From an uncultured Collinsella sp. (GTDB lineage: Bacteria; Actinomycetota; Coriobacteriia; Coriobacteriales; Coriobacteriaceae), in assembly GCA_958421655.1 (NCBI GenBank), contig CATZMG010000012.1, positions 1-38,662 on the forward strand: a stretch of 38,662 nt of DNA, written 5' to 3'. The translations under genes were made by a program, and so were the position numbers. Shown here piece after piece: positions 13,770-21,824 of this stretch (its first letter is position 1; the number at the start of each line of letters is the position of its first letter). The notes beneath the pieces were generated by a model, which was not told the origin of the DNA, searched no databases, and worked only from the letters and a program-made list of their open reading frames with translations.

Positions 13770-16241
13770 ATGCGGCATGTGCATATTCATGTGACGGGCA
13801 TTGTGCAGGGCGTTGGCATGCGACCGTTTGTGTATCGCGAGGCCATGGCATATGGCATTTGTGGATGGGTGCTCAATGCGGGCGACGGCGTGCATATCGA
13901 GGCGCACGCTCCGGCCGATGCGCTCGATGCTTTTGTTGCCGCGCTTTCTGAGCATGCGCCTGCGGCAGCCCGCGTAGAGCATGTCGAGGTTGTGGACTTG
14001 GCAGCCAACGGTTGGGATGCCGCCAACGAACAGGGCTTTCGCATCGTAGCATCGCAGGACCAGACCGCGCACACGACGCTCGTCTCGCCCGATATCGCCA
14101 CCTGCAACGATTGCTTGCGCGAATTGTTCGATCCCGCCGACCGACGCTATCACTACCCCTTTATCAACTGCACTAACTGCGGGCCACGCTTTACCATCAT
14201 CCGATCGTTGCCTTATGACCGAGCGGCCACATCGATGGACCGTTTCCCCATGTGTCCCAAGTGCGCCGCGGAGTATGCCGACCCACTCGACCGGCGTTTT
14301 CACGCGCAACCCGATGCCTGCTTTGATTGCGGGCCGCATATTACGTGGCGCGAGGCTGTAAACGGCGATGCGTGCGGGAATTCGTCCGCGACACCGACCG
14401 TCGGCACCACACGCGAGGCCAGCGACGCTATCATCGAGCGCTGCGTTGAGCTGCTGGCCAGCGGTGGCATCGTCGCCATCAAGGGCCTGGGCGGATTCCA
14501 TCTAGCCTGTGACGCTGCCAACGAGCAAGCGGTGGCCGAGTTGCGCCGTCGCAAACGCCGCAGCAACAAACCACTTGCCGTCATGGTGCGCAGTCTTGCC
14601 GATGCCGAGCGCCTGTGTCATATCGACGATGCTGAACGCGATCTGCTCGCCGGCAGCATCCGCCCCATTGTGCTGCTGCGCCGGCGCACTGTTGACGAGG
14701 GCAACGGCAGTTCCCCCGACGCCCTCGCTCTCGCGCCATCTGTCGCGCACGACCTTCCTGAGCTCGGCGTCATGCTCCCCTATACGCCGCTTCAACATCT
14801 GTTGCTTGCCGCGGCAGAAGCCTGCGGTATGCACGCGCTCGTCATGACCAGCGGAAACCTGAGCGAAGAACCCATCGAGACCGACGACGACCTTGCCTGG
14901 GAACACCTCGTTGCCGCCGGCATCGCCGACGCGCTGCTCGGTAACGACCGCGCGATCCTCTCGCGCTACGACGACTCTGTAGTGCGCGTGGTCGACGGCG
15001 CCATTATGCCCGTTCGCCGCGCTCGCGGATATGCACCCCAGCCACTGCCGTTGCCGGCGCTCGACGGCGCTCCGTCCTGCGTGCTCGCCTGCGGGCCACA
15101 ACAAAAGGCCACGATTGCGCTCACGCGTGAAGGGACGAACGGCGAGGCGACCTGTTTTGTGTCGCAGCATATCGGCGATGTTGAAAACGGCGGGACCTTC
15201 GATGCCTGGAACGCCGCGCGCACGCGCTTGGAAGATCTCTTTGACTTGGCGCCCGCCGCCTTGGCCTGCGATGTGCACCCCAGCTATCTATCGGGCCAGT
15301 GGGCGCGCGAGCAGGCGCGAAAATGCAATCTGCCGCTCGTCGAGGTGCAGCACCATCATGCGCATATCGCGAGCGTAATGGCCGAGGCCATCGCCGCGGG
15401 CCAGCTTACAACCGACGCGCGTGTCCTTGGCATCGCCTTTGACGGCACCGGCGCCGGCACCGATGGGACCATTTGGGGCGGCGAGTTTCTTGTTGCCAGC
15501 CTTGGCGGCTTTGAGCACGCCGCGCATTTGCGCACTTGGGCGCTCCCCGGTGGGGCGGCCTCCGTGCGCGACGCCCGCCGCAACGCCTTTGCCCTGCTCA
15601 GTGAGCTCGGCCTGCTCGAGCACCCAGGTGCCGCTCGGCTTTTGGACAGCCTCGACGAGCAAACGCGCAGCGTGACAGCTACCATGATCGAGCGCGGCAT
15701 CAACAGCCCGCGTACCAGCAGCATGGGGCGTCTCTTTGATGCCGCGGCGGCGATTCTGGGCATCTGCAACAAGGCAACCTACGAGGGCGAACCCGCCATC
15801 GAGCTTGAGGCCGCCGCCTGGCGCGCGCTCGACAACGAAATCGCCCATTTTCCCGACGACAACGCCGGCTATTTCGCATCTTGCCCATCGTGGCTGGACG
15901 GCCCCTATGTTCTAGACCAGAAAGCACTCTTTGAGGCACTTTTGGGAGGAATTGAAGCCGGAGCGCCCGCCGACAGGCTCGCACTCGACTTCCATGTCGC
16001 CGTCGCGCGCTCCTCGGCGCGCATCGCCAGCGATATCTGCGTGCACGAGGGCATCGACACCGTCGCGCTCTCGGGCGGCGTGTTCATGAACCGACTTCTG
16101 CTCCAGCTCCTCACCCGCGAGCTCAAAAGCATGGGTCTCACTGTCTTGGTTCCTCACTCCGTACCCGTCAACGACGGCTGCATCGCCTACGGTCAGGCGG
16201 CAGTCGCACGCACCCGCCTCGCACAGGTCGCACCGCAATAG
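13770..16241 (+). CDS. hypF: HypF carbamoyltransferase for NiFe-hydrogenase maturation
   Basis: HypF uses carbamoyl phosphate and ATP to carbamoylate the HypE C-terminal cysteine, the first step in making the active-site cyanides. The 823 residues carry the whole architecture. An acylphosphatase domain (1-90) has GIVQGVGMRPFVYR and its catalytic Arg and Asn. Two zinc fingers lie at about 105-190 (CNDC..CTNC and CPKC..CFDC). A YrdC-like domain starts near 205 with KGLGGFHLACDA and RRRKRRSNKPLAVM. A Kae1-like domain begins near 400, with HHHAHIASVMAE, FDGTGAGTDGTIWGGEFL and VALSGGVFMNRLL. I start at the ATG at 13770 (GAGGGG upstream); TTG at 13743 is unlikely. It opens the hypF-C-D-E cluster. 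Confidence 0.97.
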   Translation: MRHVHIHVTGIVQGVGMRPFVYREAMAYGICGWVLNAGDGVHIEAHAPADALDAFVAALSEHAPAAARVEHVEVVDLAANGWDAANEQGFRIVASQDQTAHTTLVSPDIATCNDCLRELFDPADRRYHYPFINCTNCGPRFTIIRSLPYDRAATSMDRFPMCPKCAAEYADPLDRRFHAQPDACFDCGPHITWREAVNGDACGNSSATPTVGTTREASDAIIERCVELLASGGIVAIKGLGGFHLACDAANEQAVAELRRRKRRSNKPLAVMVRSLADAERLCHIDDAERDLLAGSIRPIVLLRRRTVDEGNGSSPDALALAPSVAHDLPELGVMLPYTPLQHLLLAAAEACGMHALVMTSGNLSEEPIETDDDLAWEHLVAAGIADALLGNDRAILSRYDDSVVRVVDGAIMPVRRARGYAPQPLPLPALDGAPSCVLACGPQQKATIALTREGTNGEATCFVSQHIGDVENGGTFDAWNAARTRLEDLFDLAPAALACDVHPSYLSGQWAREQARKCNLPLVEVQHHHAHIASVMAEAIAAGQLTTDARVLGIAFDGTGAGTDGTIWGGEFLVASLGGFEHAAHLRTWALPGGAASVRDARRNAFALLSELGLLEHPGAARLLDSLDEQTRSVTATMIERGINSPRTSSMGRLFDAAAAILGICNKATYEGEPAIELEAAAWRALDNEIAHFPDDNAGYFASCPSWLDGPYVLDQKALFEALLGGIEAGAPADRLALDFHVAVARSSARIASDICVHEGIDTVALSGGVFMNRLLLQLLTRELKSMGLTVLVPHSVPVNDGCIAYGQAAVARTRLAQVAPQ

Positions 16242-16312
16242 GCTGTTCGGCCAGCCCACAAGCCGCCGTCTCACAGGTGTAGCGCGTTTGCCCGCAGCGC
16301 CCGCGAGCGCTA

Positions 16313-16326
16313 CCATCAACTGATGG
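16313..16326. promoter_or_regulatory. Perfect 14-bp palindrome in the hypF-hypC spacer
   Basis: CCATCAACTGATGG (6-bp arms, 2-bp centre) lies 47 bp before hypC in a 131-bp spacer. It could be an operator for a separate hypCDE promoter. No strong promoter elements are seen and the arms do not match the NikR box I know from E. coli. Confidence 0.25.
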
Positions 16327-16372
16327 ATTATTGAGCGCCCGTCCAGCGCAAAGCGTATAAAAGGGGAACAAT

Positions 16373-16633
16373 ATGTGCCTTGCCGTTCCCGGTAAAGTAG
16401 TCAAACGCGACGACGACCTCAAGGCCACCGTCGACATGATGGGCATCGAGCGCCCCGTGTCGCTGCGACTCGTGCCGACGGCGCAGGTTGGCGACTACAT
16501 TCTCGTACACGCCGGCTTTGGCATCCAGATTGTCGACGAGCAGGAAGCGCAAGAAACGCTCGAGCTCGTTAATGCCATGTCCGAGCTGGTCGAAGAAGAC
16601 CAGCTTGCCACCAACCCGGCCGAGGCATACTAG
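16373..16633 (+). CDS. hypC: HypC, hydrogenase maturation chaperone
   Basis: The 86-residue protein starts MCLAVPGKVV. Cys2 is the conserved residue that, once Met is removed, holds the Fe(CN)2CO group and contacts HypD and the hydrogenase large-subunit precursor. The OB-fold core with YILVHAGFGIQIVDEQEAQET is typical. AAGGGG precedes the ATG by 7 nt. The stop overlaps the hypD GTG by 1 nt (TAGTG). Confidence 0.96.
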   Translation: MCLAVPGKVVKRDDDLKATVDMMGIERPVSLRLVPTAQVGDYILVHAGFGIQIVDEQEAQETLELVNAMSELVEEDQLATNPAEAY

Positions 16634-17745
16634 TGGCGGCCGAGCAGCCGGCGCGCTCCGGTATCGACTTCTCGGCATTCCGCGATCCCAAGCTGGCTCG
16701 CGAGCTCATCGAGCGCATTCATGAGCTTGTCGGCGACCGCGCCATCAACCTTATGGAAGTCTGCGGCACGCATACTGTGAGCATCGGGCGCTATGGCTTT
16801 CGCTCCATTATGCCGGCAGGGCTCAAGCTGCTGAGCGGCCCGGGCTGCCCCGTCTGCGTCACCGCCAACCGCGACATCGACCACGCAATCGCGCTCGCCA
16901 ACATAGACGGCGCCATCATCACCACCTTTGGCGACATGATGCGCGTGCCCGGATCATCCACCTCGCTCGCTGCGCAAAAAGCGGCGGGGCGCGATATTCG
17001 CATCGTCTACTCCCCGCTCGATGCACTCGATATAGCCGAGCAAAACCCTGATCGCCCGGTCATTTTTATGGGCGTGGGCTTTGAGACCACAACGCCCACC
17101 ATCGCCGCCGCCATTTTGGAGGCCGATGCACGCGGACTCCAAAACTTCTCGGTCTATTGCGCCCACAAGACCACGCCGCCGGCGCTATGCGCGATTGCCA
17201 ACGATCCCGAGACCACCATCGACGGCTTTATCCTGCCGGGCCACGTCGCCACCATCACGGGCTTGGCGCCCTTTAGCTTTTTGGTCGACGAGTTTAAGAC
17301 TCCAGGCGTGGTAACGGGATTTGAGCCGGTCGACATCTTGCAGGGTATCTGCATGCTGGTCCAGATGGTTGTTGAGGGGCAACCCGCGATCGACAACGCC
17401 TACCGTCGCGGCGTCAATGCCGACGGCAATCCTGTGGCGCGCCAGCTGGTCGAGCAGGTATTTGAGCCGTGCGATACCACGTGGCGCGGGCTGGGGCTGA
17501 TTGCCAACTCGGGCCTTTCCATCCGCCCCGAGTTCTCGCGCTTTGATGCCCGCGCTCGCTTTGACGTGCCCGTTGAGGCGACGGTCGAGCCGCGCGGGTG
17601 CCGCTGCGGCGACGTGCTGCGCGGGGCCATTGCGCCGAGCAGCTGCCCGCTCTTTGGCCGCACCTGCACGCCCGAGCACCCCGTCGGCCCATGCATGGTG
17701 AGCTCCGAGGGCAGCTGCGCGGCGTACTACCGCTACCGCGACTAG
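16633..17745 (+). CDS. hypD: HypD, iron-sulfur scaffold for Fe(CN)2CO assembly
   Basis: The 370-residue protein assembles the iron ligands together with HypC and HypE. It shows the family motifs MEVCGTHT, LLSGPGCPVCVT, GVGFETTTPTIAAA, LPGHVATITG and the C-terminal cysteine-rich region (RGCRCGDVLRG, SCPLFGRTCTPEHPVGPCMV, GSCAAYYRY) that binds the [4Fe-4S] cluster. The start is a GTG overlapping the hypC stop, so the two are coupled. About 10 residues precede the first conserved segment. hypE follows after 48 bp. Confidence 0.96.
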   Translation: MAAEQPARSGIDFSAFRDPKLARELIERIHELVGDRAINLMEVCGTHTVSIGRYGFRSIMPAGLKLLSGPGCPVCVTANRDIDHAIALANIDGAIITTFGDMMRVPGSSTSLAAQKAAGRDIRIVYSPLDALDIAEQNPDRPVIFMGVGFETTTPTIAAAILEADARGLQNFSVYCAHKTTPPALCAIANDPETTIDGFILPGHVATITGLAPFSFLVDEFKTPGVVTGFEPVDILQGICMLVQMVVEGQPAIDNAYRRGVNADGNPVARQLVEQVFEPCDTTWRGLGLIANSGLSIRPEFSRFDARARFDVPVEATVEPRGCRCGDVLRGAIAPSSCPLFGRTCTPEHPVGPCMVSSEGSCAAYYRYRD

Positions 17746-17793
17746 CCCGGGCACACCCGCACACCGGCACCACCCACGATTGGAGTTTTCGAT

Positions 17794-18828
17794 ATGTCCC
17801 ATAGCGTTACCGATAGCACCGTCCTGCTGGGCCACGGCTCCGGCGGCCAGATGATGAAACGCATCATCGATGAGGTCTTTTTGGATGCCTTTGGGTCGCC
17901 CGAGCTGCTCGAAGGCAACGATGCCGGCGTCGCCGCGCTGCCCGCGAGCGGGCGCATCGCCATGTCGACCGACAGCTTTGTAGTCTCGCCGCAGTTCTTC
18001 CCCGGTGGCAACATCGGCCGCCTCGCCGTGTGCGGAACCGTCAACGACGTCGCGACCTCGGGCGCCAACGTGCGCTACCTGTCGTGCGGCTTTATCCTCG
18101 AAGAGGGCTATCCCATGGATAGGCTCCGCCAGATTGTGCAGACGATGGCCGAGACGGCGCACGAGGCGGGCGTGTCCATAATCACGGGCGACACCAAGGT
18201 GGTCGAGCGGTGCGGGGCCGACGGCGTCTATATCAATACCGCCGGCGTGGGCGAGGTGCCTGCGGGCGTGGCGCTCAGCGGCGCAAACTGCCAGCCCGGC
18301 GATGTCATCCTGGTCTCGGGTACACTGGGCGACCACGGCATCGCTATCATGAGCCAACGCGAGGGTCTGGCGTTTTCGAGCACCATCGAAAGCGACGCCG
18401 CGCCGCTCAACCACCTGATTGCCGATGTGCTTTCCGCAGCACCCGACACACGCTGCTTCCGCGACCCCACGCGCGGTGGCCTGGCCTCGACGCTCAACGA
18501 GTTTGCGCAGGCCAGCGGCGTTGCCATGGAGATCGACGAGGACGATGTGCCCGTGCGCCCCGACGTGCAGGCAGCCTGCGAGATGCTCGGCTACGATGTG
18601 CTGCAGGTGGCAAACGAGGGCAAGATGGTTGCCGTGGTGCCGGCTGAGCAGGCCGATGCCGCGCTGAGCGCCATGCGCGCCGCCCGCTACGGCGAGAATG
18701 CCGCCGTCATCGGTCGCGTGCTGCCGCTTGCCGAGGGCGCCCGTCCCGCCGTGCGCGTGCGCACCAGCTGGGGATCGACTCGCATCCTCGACATGCTCGT
18801 AGGAGAGCAGCTGCCGAGGATTTGCTAA
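17794..18828 (+). CDS. hypE: HypE, thiocarboxamide dehydratase
   Basis: HypE dehydrates the thiocarboxamide made by HypF into a thiocyanate that supplies CN to iron. The 344-residue PurM-like protein has the N-terminal GHGSGGQMMKRII, STDSFVVSP, GDTKVVE and DPTRGGLASTLNEF motifs. It ends in PRIC; this terminal Cys344 is the carbamoylation site, so the protein looks functional. GGAG precedes the ATG by 8 nt. hypA, hypB and the hydrogenase subunits are not in the window and must be encoded elsewhere if the pathway is complete. Confidence 0.97.
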   Translation: MSHSVTDSTVLLGHGSGGQMMKRIIDEVFLDAFGSPELLEGNDAGVAALPASGRIAMSTDSFVVSPQFFPGGNIGRLAVCGTVNDVATSGANVRYLSCGFILEEGYPMDRLRQIVQTMAETAHEAGVSIITGDTKVVERCGADGVYINTAGVGEVPAGVALSGANCQPGDVILVSGTLGDHGIAIMSQREGLAFSSTIESDAAPLNHLIADVLSAAPDTRCFRDPTRGGLASTLNEFAQASGVAMEIDEDDVPVRPDVQAACEMLGYDVLQVANEGKMVAVVPAEQADAALSAMRAARYGENAAVIGRVLPLAEGARPAVRVRTSWGSTRILDMLVGEQLPRIC

Positions 18829-18933
18829 CGACAAAGGCTCAGGGCTATTAAAGATATTCAGATTCCAAACATGCCCGGCACGCATGCCCAGTATCATGGG
18901 GTGCGTTTTACAACTCAAGCGGCAGGAGCACCC

Positions 18934-19602
18934 ATGGCAGCAGCTTTTTCCCATGTGATCTTTGACCTGGACGGCACCATTCTCAACACGCTCGAGGACC
19001 TGGCGGCCGCCGGCAACCATACCTGCGAGGCGCACGGCTGGCCCACGTTTGCCGTTGACGAGTACCGCTACAAGGTGGGAAACGGCATGCTCAAGCTGGT
19101 TGAGCGCTTTATGCCCGCCGAGTACGCAGGCGACGGCCGCATGTTTGAGCAGACGCTTGCCGAGTTTAGGGCTTACTACGGCGAGCACAAGGAAGACCAC
19201 ACCGCTCCCTATGCCGGCACGATCGAAATGCTCGACCGCTTGCGCGCCGCGGGCGTTCAGCTTGCCGTGCTCACTAACAAGGACCACGTCTCGGCGGCTC
19301 CGCTTATCGAAAAGTATTTTGGTTCCGAGCGCTTTGCGCTGGTGCAGGGCCGTGTCGATGCGTTTCCGCCCAAGCCCGAAGCACCCGTCACGCTGCATGT
19401 GATGGAAGAGCTAGGCGCCGACCCGGCGACCACGCTCTACGTAGGCGATTCCAATGTCGATATCCTGACCGGCCACAACGCCGGCCTTAAGAGTGCGGGC
19501 GTCAGCTGGGGTTTCCGCGGCCGCGCAGAGCTGGAAGCCACCGGCGCCGACTACGTGGTGGACACCCAGGCAGAGCTCGCGGCGCTGGTGCTGGGCGAGT
19601 AA
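18934..19602 (+). CDS. HAD-family hydrolase, phosphoglycolate-phosphatase-like
   Basis: The 222-residue protein has all four HAD motifs: FDLDGTILNT (nucleophile and acid Asp), LAVLTNKDH, the Lys of PPKPEAP, and YVGDSNVDILTGHNAG. A helical cap lies between motifs I and II. The pattern matches Gph/PgpP-like enzymes, but the substrate cannot be told from sequence. I start at the ATG at 18934 (GGCAGGAGCACCC upstream); the frame is open to 18871. It follows hypE by 105 bp without an obvious terminator, so it might be co-transcribed, though its function looks unrelated. Confidence 0.88.
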   Translation: MAAAFSHVIFDLDGTILNTLEDLAAAGNHTCEAHGWPTFAVDEYRYKVGNGMLKLVERFMPAEYAGDGRMFEQTLAEFRAYYGEHKEDHTAPYAGTIEMLDRLRAAGVQLAVLTNKDHVSAAPLIEKYFGSERFALVQGRVDAFPPKPEAPVTLHVMEELGADPATTLYVGDSNVDILTGHNAGLKSAGVSWGFRGRAELEATGADYVVDTQAELAALVLGE

Positions 19603-19650
19603 CGCTGGTGCTGCTCAACCCAGCCGTCGCAATACCGTTGCGCGGAAAGT

Positions 19651-19731
19651 AGTCGTTGGGGACGTTCTTAAACGACTAGTCAAACAAGAACGTCACCAAC
19701 GACTAGTCATTTAAGAACATCCCCAATGACT
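19651..19731. repeat. Repeat family 4, fullest copy
   Basis: AGTCGTTGGGGACGTTCTT (19651-19669) pairs with its near-complement at 19686-19704. A third related stretch, AGTCATTTAAGAACATCCCC, continues to 19731. Shorter copies lie at 23095-23128 and 29127-29180. In two cases the CATTTAAGAAC...CCCCAATGACT part is followed within about 12 nt by the structured element at 19743 and 23136, so it may be the 5' end of a larger unit. Confidence 0.7.
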
Positions 19732-19742
19732 GCCATGACAAA

Positions 19743-19908
19743 GCCGATGTTTTGGCAACGACAGCGAGCGGTCACCAGAGCGAACAAATTGGCATGAAAA
19801 GAGGGCGGCATTGACCTTCTGGTCATGCCGTCCTCTTTGAATGACAAGTTGTCGCTCTGGTGACCGCGCAGCGTCGAGCAGTTGCGGCGTTTGGTAAAAC
19901 GCCGCAAC
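19743..19908 (+). repeat. Structured repeat, copy B (candidate non-coding RNA or mobile hairpin element)
   Basis: Four helices can be drawn. P1: GCCGA, loop TGTT, TTGGC (19743-19756). P2: 19768-19787 pairs with 19849-19867 over 19 bp with one bulged A. P3, inside P2: GAGGGCGGCAT, bulged T, GACC, loop TTCT, GGTC, ATGCCGTCCTC (19801-19835). P4: 19881-19908, arms GTTGCGGCGTTT and AAACGCCGCAAC, loop GGTA. CGACAGC before P2 can pair with GCGTCG after it. P4 ends 3 nt from the plus-strand side of the stop codon of the lipoprotein gene. Compared with 23136-23351, stems change sequence but remain paired. No ORF fits. Confidence 0.75.
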
Positions 19909-19911
19909 GAA

Positions 19912-20469
19912 CTAGCTCAGCATTGCATCCATCATCTCGGAGTTGACGGAGTCGTCGGCAGACCACTCACCGTCGTCGTTGCAGGTGTACTTGAAGATAA
20001 CCGTGGTCTTCCTGGGCTCGGTGGCCTTGGTCACATCGACCATAACCTGACCGGCCATCTTGTACAGCTCGTCATCGGAAGGAACCGTGTCAAGCGCGGC
20101 AACCTTCTCCTGATACTGGGTGGAGAAGTCCTCGACGATCTTGTTCATGGACTTGCAGGTGATGGAGACCTCGGCGGTCGCGACACCCTTGTCTTCGTCG
20201 ACCGTCACGTCGCCGATCTTGTAGTCAAAGCCCTCGAGATAGGTCTTGGCATACTCCTTGGGATCGATACCCAGCTGCTCGAACTCGTCGCCCGAAGCCT
20301 CCTCCAGACCAGAGAGGAAGTCGTCGCCACCGTTCTTGACCTCGTCAAACTGCGTCGTAAGATCCTCGGTGATGAGCTCCTCAACCGAAGGACCTCCACA
20401 GCCGGAAAGCACGACCACGCATGCAACCAAGACGGCCATGAGGGGCGCAAGCAGCAGCTTCTTTTTCAT
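19912..20469 (-). CDS. Lipoprotein of unknown function
   Basis: The 185-residue secreted protein starts with MKKK, a hydrophobic segment and a lipobox LSGC, so Cys24 would be lipidated and the protein anchored outside the membrane. The mature part is acidic, with alternating helices and strands (for example VTVDEDKGVATAEVSITCKSM). It resembles small coriobacterial and Firmicutes lipoproteins of the DUF5105 type, but I am not certain of that family. The start at 20469 has GGGAGGAACAAC upstream; the open frame reaches 20688 without signal-peptide character. It has its own promoter candidate, and the structured repeat abuts its stop. Confidence 0.82.
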   Translation of the reverse strand: MKKKLLLAPLMAVLVACVVVLSGCGGPSVEELITEDLTTQFDEVKNGGDDFLSGLEEASGDEFEQLGIDPKEYAKTYLEGFDYKIGDVTVDEDKGVATAEVSITCKSMNKIVEDFSTQYQEKVAALDTVPSDDELYKMAGQVMVDVTKATEPRKTTVIFKYTCNDDGEWSADDSVNSEMMDAMLS

Positions 20470-20534
20470 GTTGTTCCTCCCAATGAGCGGCACCGCGCTT
20501 CCCGGACGCGGCACACGTTGTAATAAGTAAGCCC

Positions 20535-20564
20535 ATACTATCCACTTATGAACACCCTCGGCAA
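20535..20564 (-). promoter_or_regulatory. Candidate promoter of the lipoprotein gene
   Basis: On the minus strand, TTGCCG (plus 20559-20564) and TAGTAT (plus 20535-20540) are spaced 18 bp, about 66 bp before the ATG. Confidence 0.45.
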
Positions 20565-20649
20565 CGCGAAGGCGTGGTCGGTTCGTTTTAGCGTCCGAAC
20601 GGTTTGCAAGCCCGCCCAACGTGCAATAAAACGCTTCCCCACGGTGCAA

Positions 20650-20679
20650 TAAAAAAGGTGGCCGGAAAACCCGACCACC
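20650..20679 (-). terminator. Rho-independent terminator after the EIIA gene
   Basis: On the minus strand a 9-bp stem (plus arms GGTGGCCGG at 20657-20665 and CCGACCACC at 20671-20679, one wobble) is followed by a T-run (20650-20656). Confidence 0.85.
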
Positions 20680-20705
20680 CTTGCACATCCTTTGGACGCC
20701 GCAGT

Positions 20706-21242
20706 TTACTTGCGGACGACCTTGACGATGGCGTCACCGGCGGCGACGGCGGACTCTGCCTCAACGGTGAGCTCGACATCGGCAAACTCGGCGGTGTTGG
20801 ACACGGCCACGACGACGCAGTCCTTGTAACCGGCAGCGGCGATCTTGGCGCGGTCGATCTTGAGTATGGGCTGGCCAGCCTTCACAACGTCGTCGGCCTT
20901 GACGAAGCCCTCGAAGCCATCGCCGTTCATGTTGACGGTATCGACGCCAACGTGCACCAGAACCTCGATGCCGCTATCGGACTGCAGACCCACGGCGTGA
21001 CCCATGGTGACGGTCACCTTACCGTCGCAGGGAGCGTAGACCAGATCGTCCTCGGGCCACACGGCACAGCCCTTGCCCAGAACCTCGCCACCAAAGACGG
21101 GATCGGGCACGTCGGCCATCTTGATGACCTTGCCCTTGACGGGCGAGCACAGCACGTCGGCGCCAGCAGAAGCAGAGATGGAGGCCGGAGCAGCGGCAGC
21201 CGCGGGCTCAGCCTTCTTCTTGAACATGTCAAACAGACCCAT
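20706..21242 (-). CDS. PTS glucose-type EIIA protein (Crr-like)
   Basis: This 178-residue phosphocarrier takes phosphate from HPr and passes it to a sugar EIIB. After a short MGLFDMFKKK start and an Ala/Pro/Ser-rich linker (about 11-28), the beta-sandwich domain has SPVKGKVIKMADVPDPVF, then His82 in VTMGHAVGL, and the phosphorylated His97 in IEVLVHVGVDTVNMNG; the 15-residue spacing equals that of E. coli EIIA-Glc (75/90). It is a free-standing EIIA, so it could serve several permeases or have a regulatory role. The start at 21242 has AGGAG upstream; the frame is open to 21521 but the added part is not family-like. Confidence 0.94.
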   Translation of the reverse strand: MGLFDMFKKKAEPAAAAAPASISASAGADVLCSPVKGKVIKMADVPDPVFGGEVLGKGCAVWPEDDLVYAPCDGKVTVTMGHAVGLQSDSGIEVLVHVGVDTVNMNGDGFEGFVKADDVVKAGQPILKIDRAKIAAAGYKDCVVVAVSNTAEFADVELTVEAESAVAAGDAIVKVVRK

Positions 21243-21291
21243 ATGTTTTCTCCTCTTGATTAAGCGCAACGTTGTGCGCATGCCTACGGTA

Positions 21292-21320
21292 ATTATAGTG
21301 CCAAATGGTTCAAATGCTAA
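21292..21320 (-). promoter_or_regulatory. Promoter of the EIIA gene
   Basis: On the minus strand, TTAGCA (plus 21315-21320) and a consensus TATAAT (plus 21292-21297) are spaced 17 bp, about 50 bp before the ATG. Confidence 0.6.
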
Positions 21321-21581
21321 GGTGGGGACTCGAATCGCGAGCCCTTCCCGGTAGTGTTCGTGGGGCGAGCATCTCCTTTGCATCGCGGGTCGATAAGCCG
21401 AGTATCGCCTGCACACGGGATGGGCAGAAGCGGGCGCACCAAACCCGATACTTCTTTTCGCTCTCGAGTCCTGCCGCCGCCCCGTCCCTGACACTTCCTG
21501 ATACCGACCGAAACGTGCCAAAATAAACCCGTCCCTTTTTGGTAGGTTTGGCGAGTGTGGATTTTCGGACGCTTAACTAAC

Positions 21582-21651
21582 GAGCGTGGATAATCTCCCA
21601 CTTTGACTTTGAGGCCGTCACCGAGCCAAAAACGGGAGATTATCCACGTTC
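21582..21651. repeat. Palindromic repeat family 3, left of the fic gene
   Basis: GAGCGTGGATAATCTCCC (21582-21599) pairs with 21634-21651 with one wobble. The centre has CACTTTGA and GCCAAAAACG. The same element recurs at 23024-23087 on the other side of the fic gene. Neither copy has a following U-run. Next to it on the left (21516-21550) is a half copy of repeat family 2. Confidence 0.8.
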
Positions 21652-21722
21652 ATTTTGGATGACCCCCTTGTACCAAGCCGAGCTCCATGGTCAAGTAATA
21701 ACGACTTCTCATCATTAGATTG

Positions 21723-21792
21723 TTTACATGAATTCTAATAACTATTTAATCCTTAAACTCGTTATTAGAATTGATATGATTAGCCTAATAAC
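21723..21792 (+). promoter_or_regulatory. fic promoter with repeated CTAATAAC motifs (possible operator)
   Basis: TTTACA (21723-21728) and TTTAAT (21745-21750) are spaced 16 bp. CTAATAAC occurs at 21735-21742 inside the spacer, its complement GTTATTAG at 21761-21768, and CTAATAAC again at 21785-21792. A related TAATAACGA lies near 21696. The arrangement looks like an operator array, perhaps for the winged-helix part of the Fic protein itself. The stretch is far more AT-rich than its surroundings. Confidence 0.5.
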
Positions 21793-21824
21793 GAGTTTCC
21801 GGCACTAAAGATATGGAGGGCGCG

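Noticed and set aside
17185..19398. A 737-codon minus-strand frame opposite hypD, hypE and the HAD gene
   Set aside because: Three confident genes lie on the other strand; the antisense product shows no recognisable motif.
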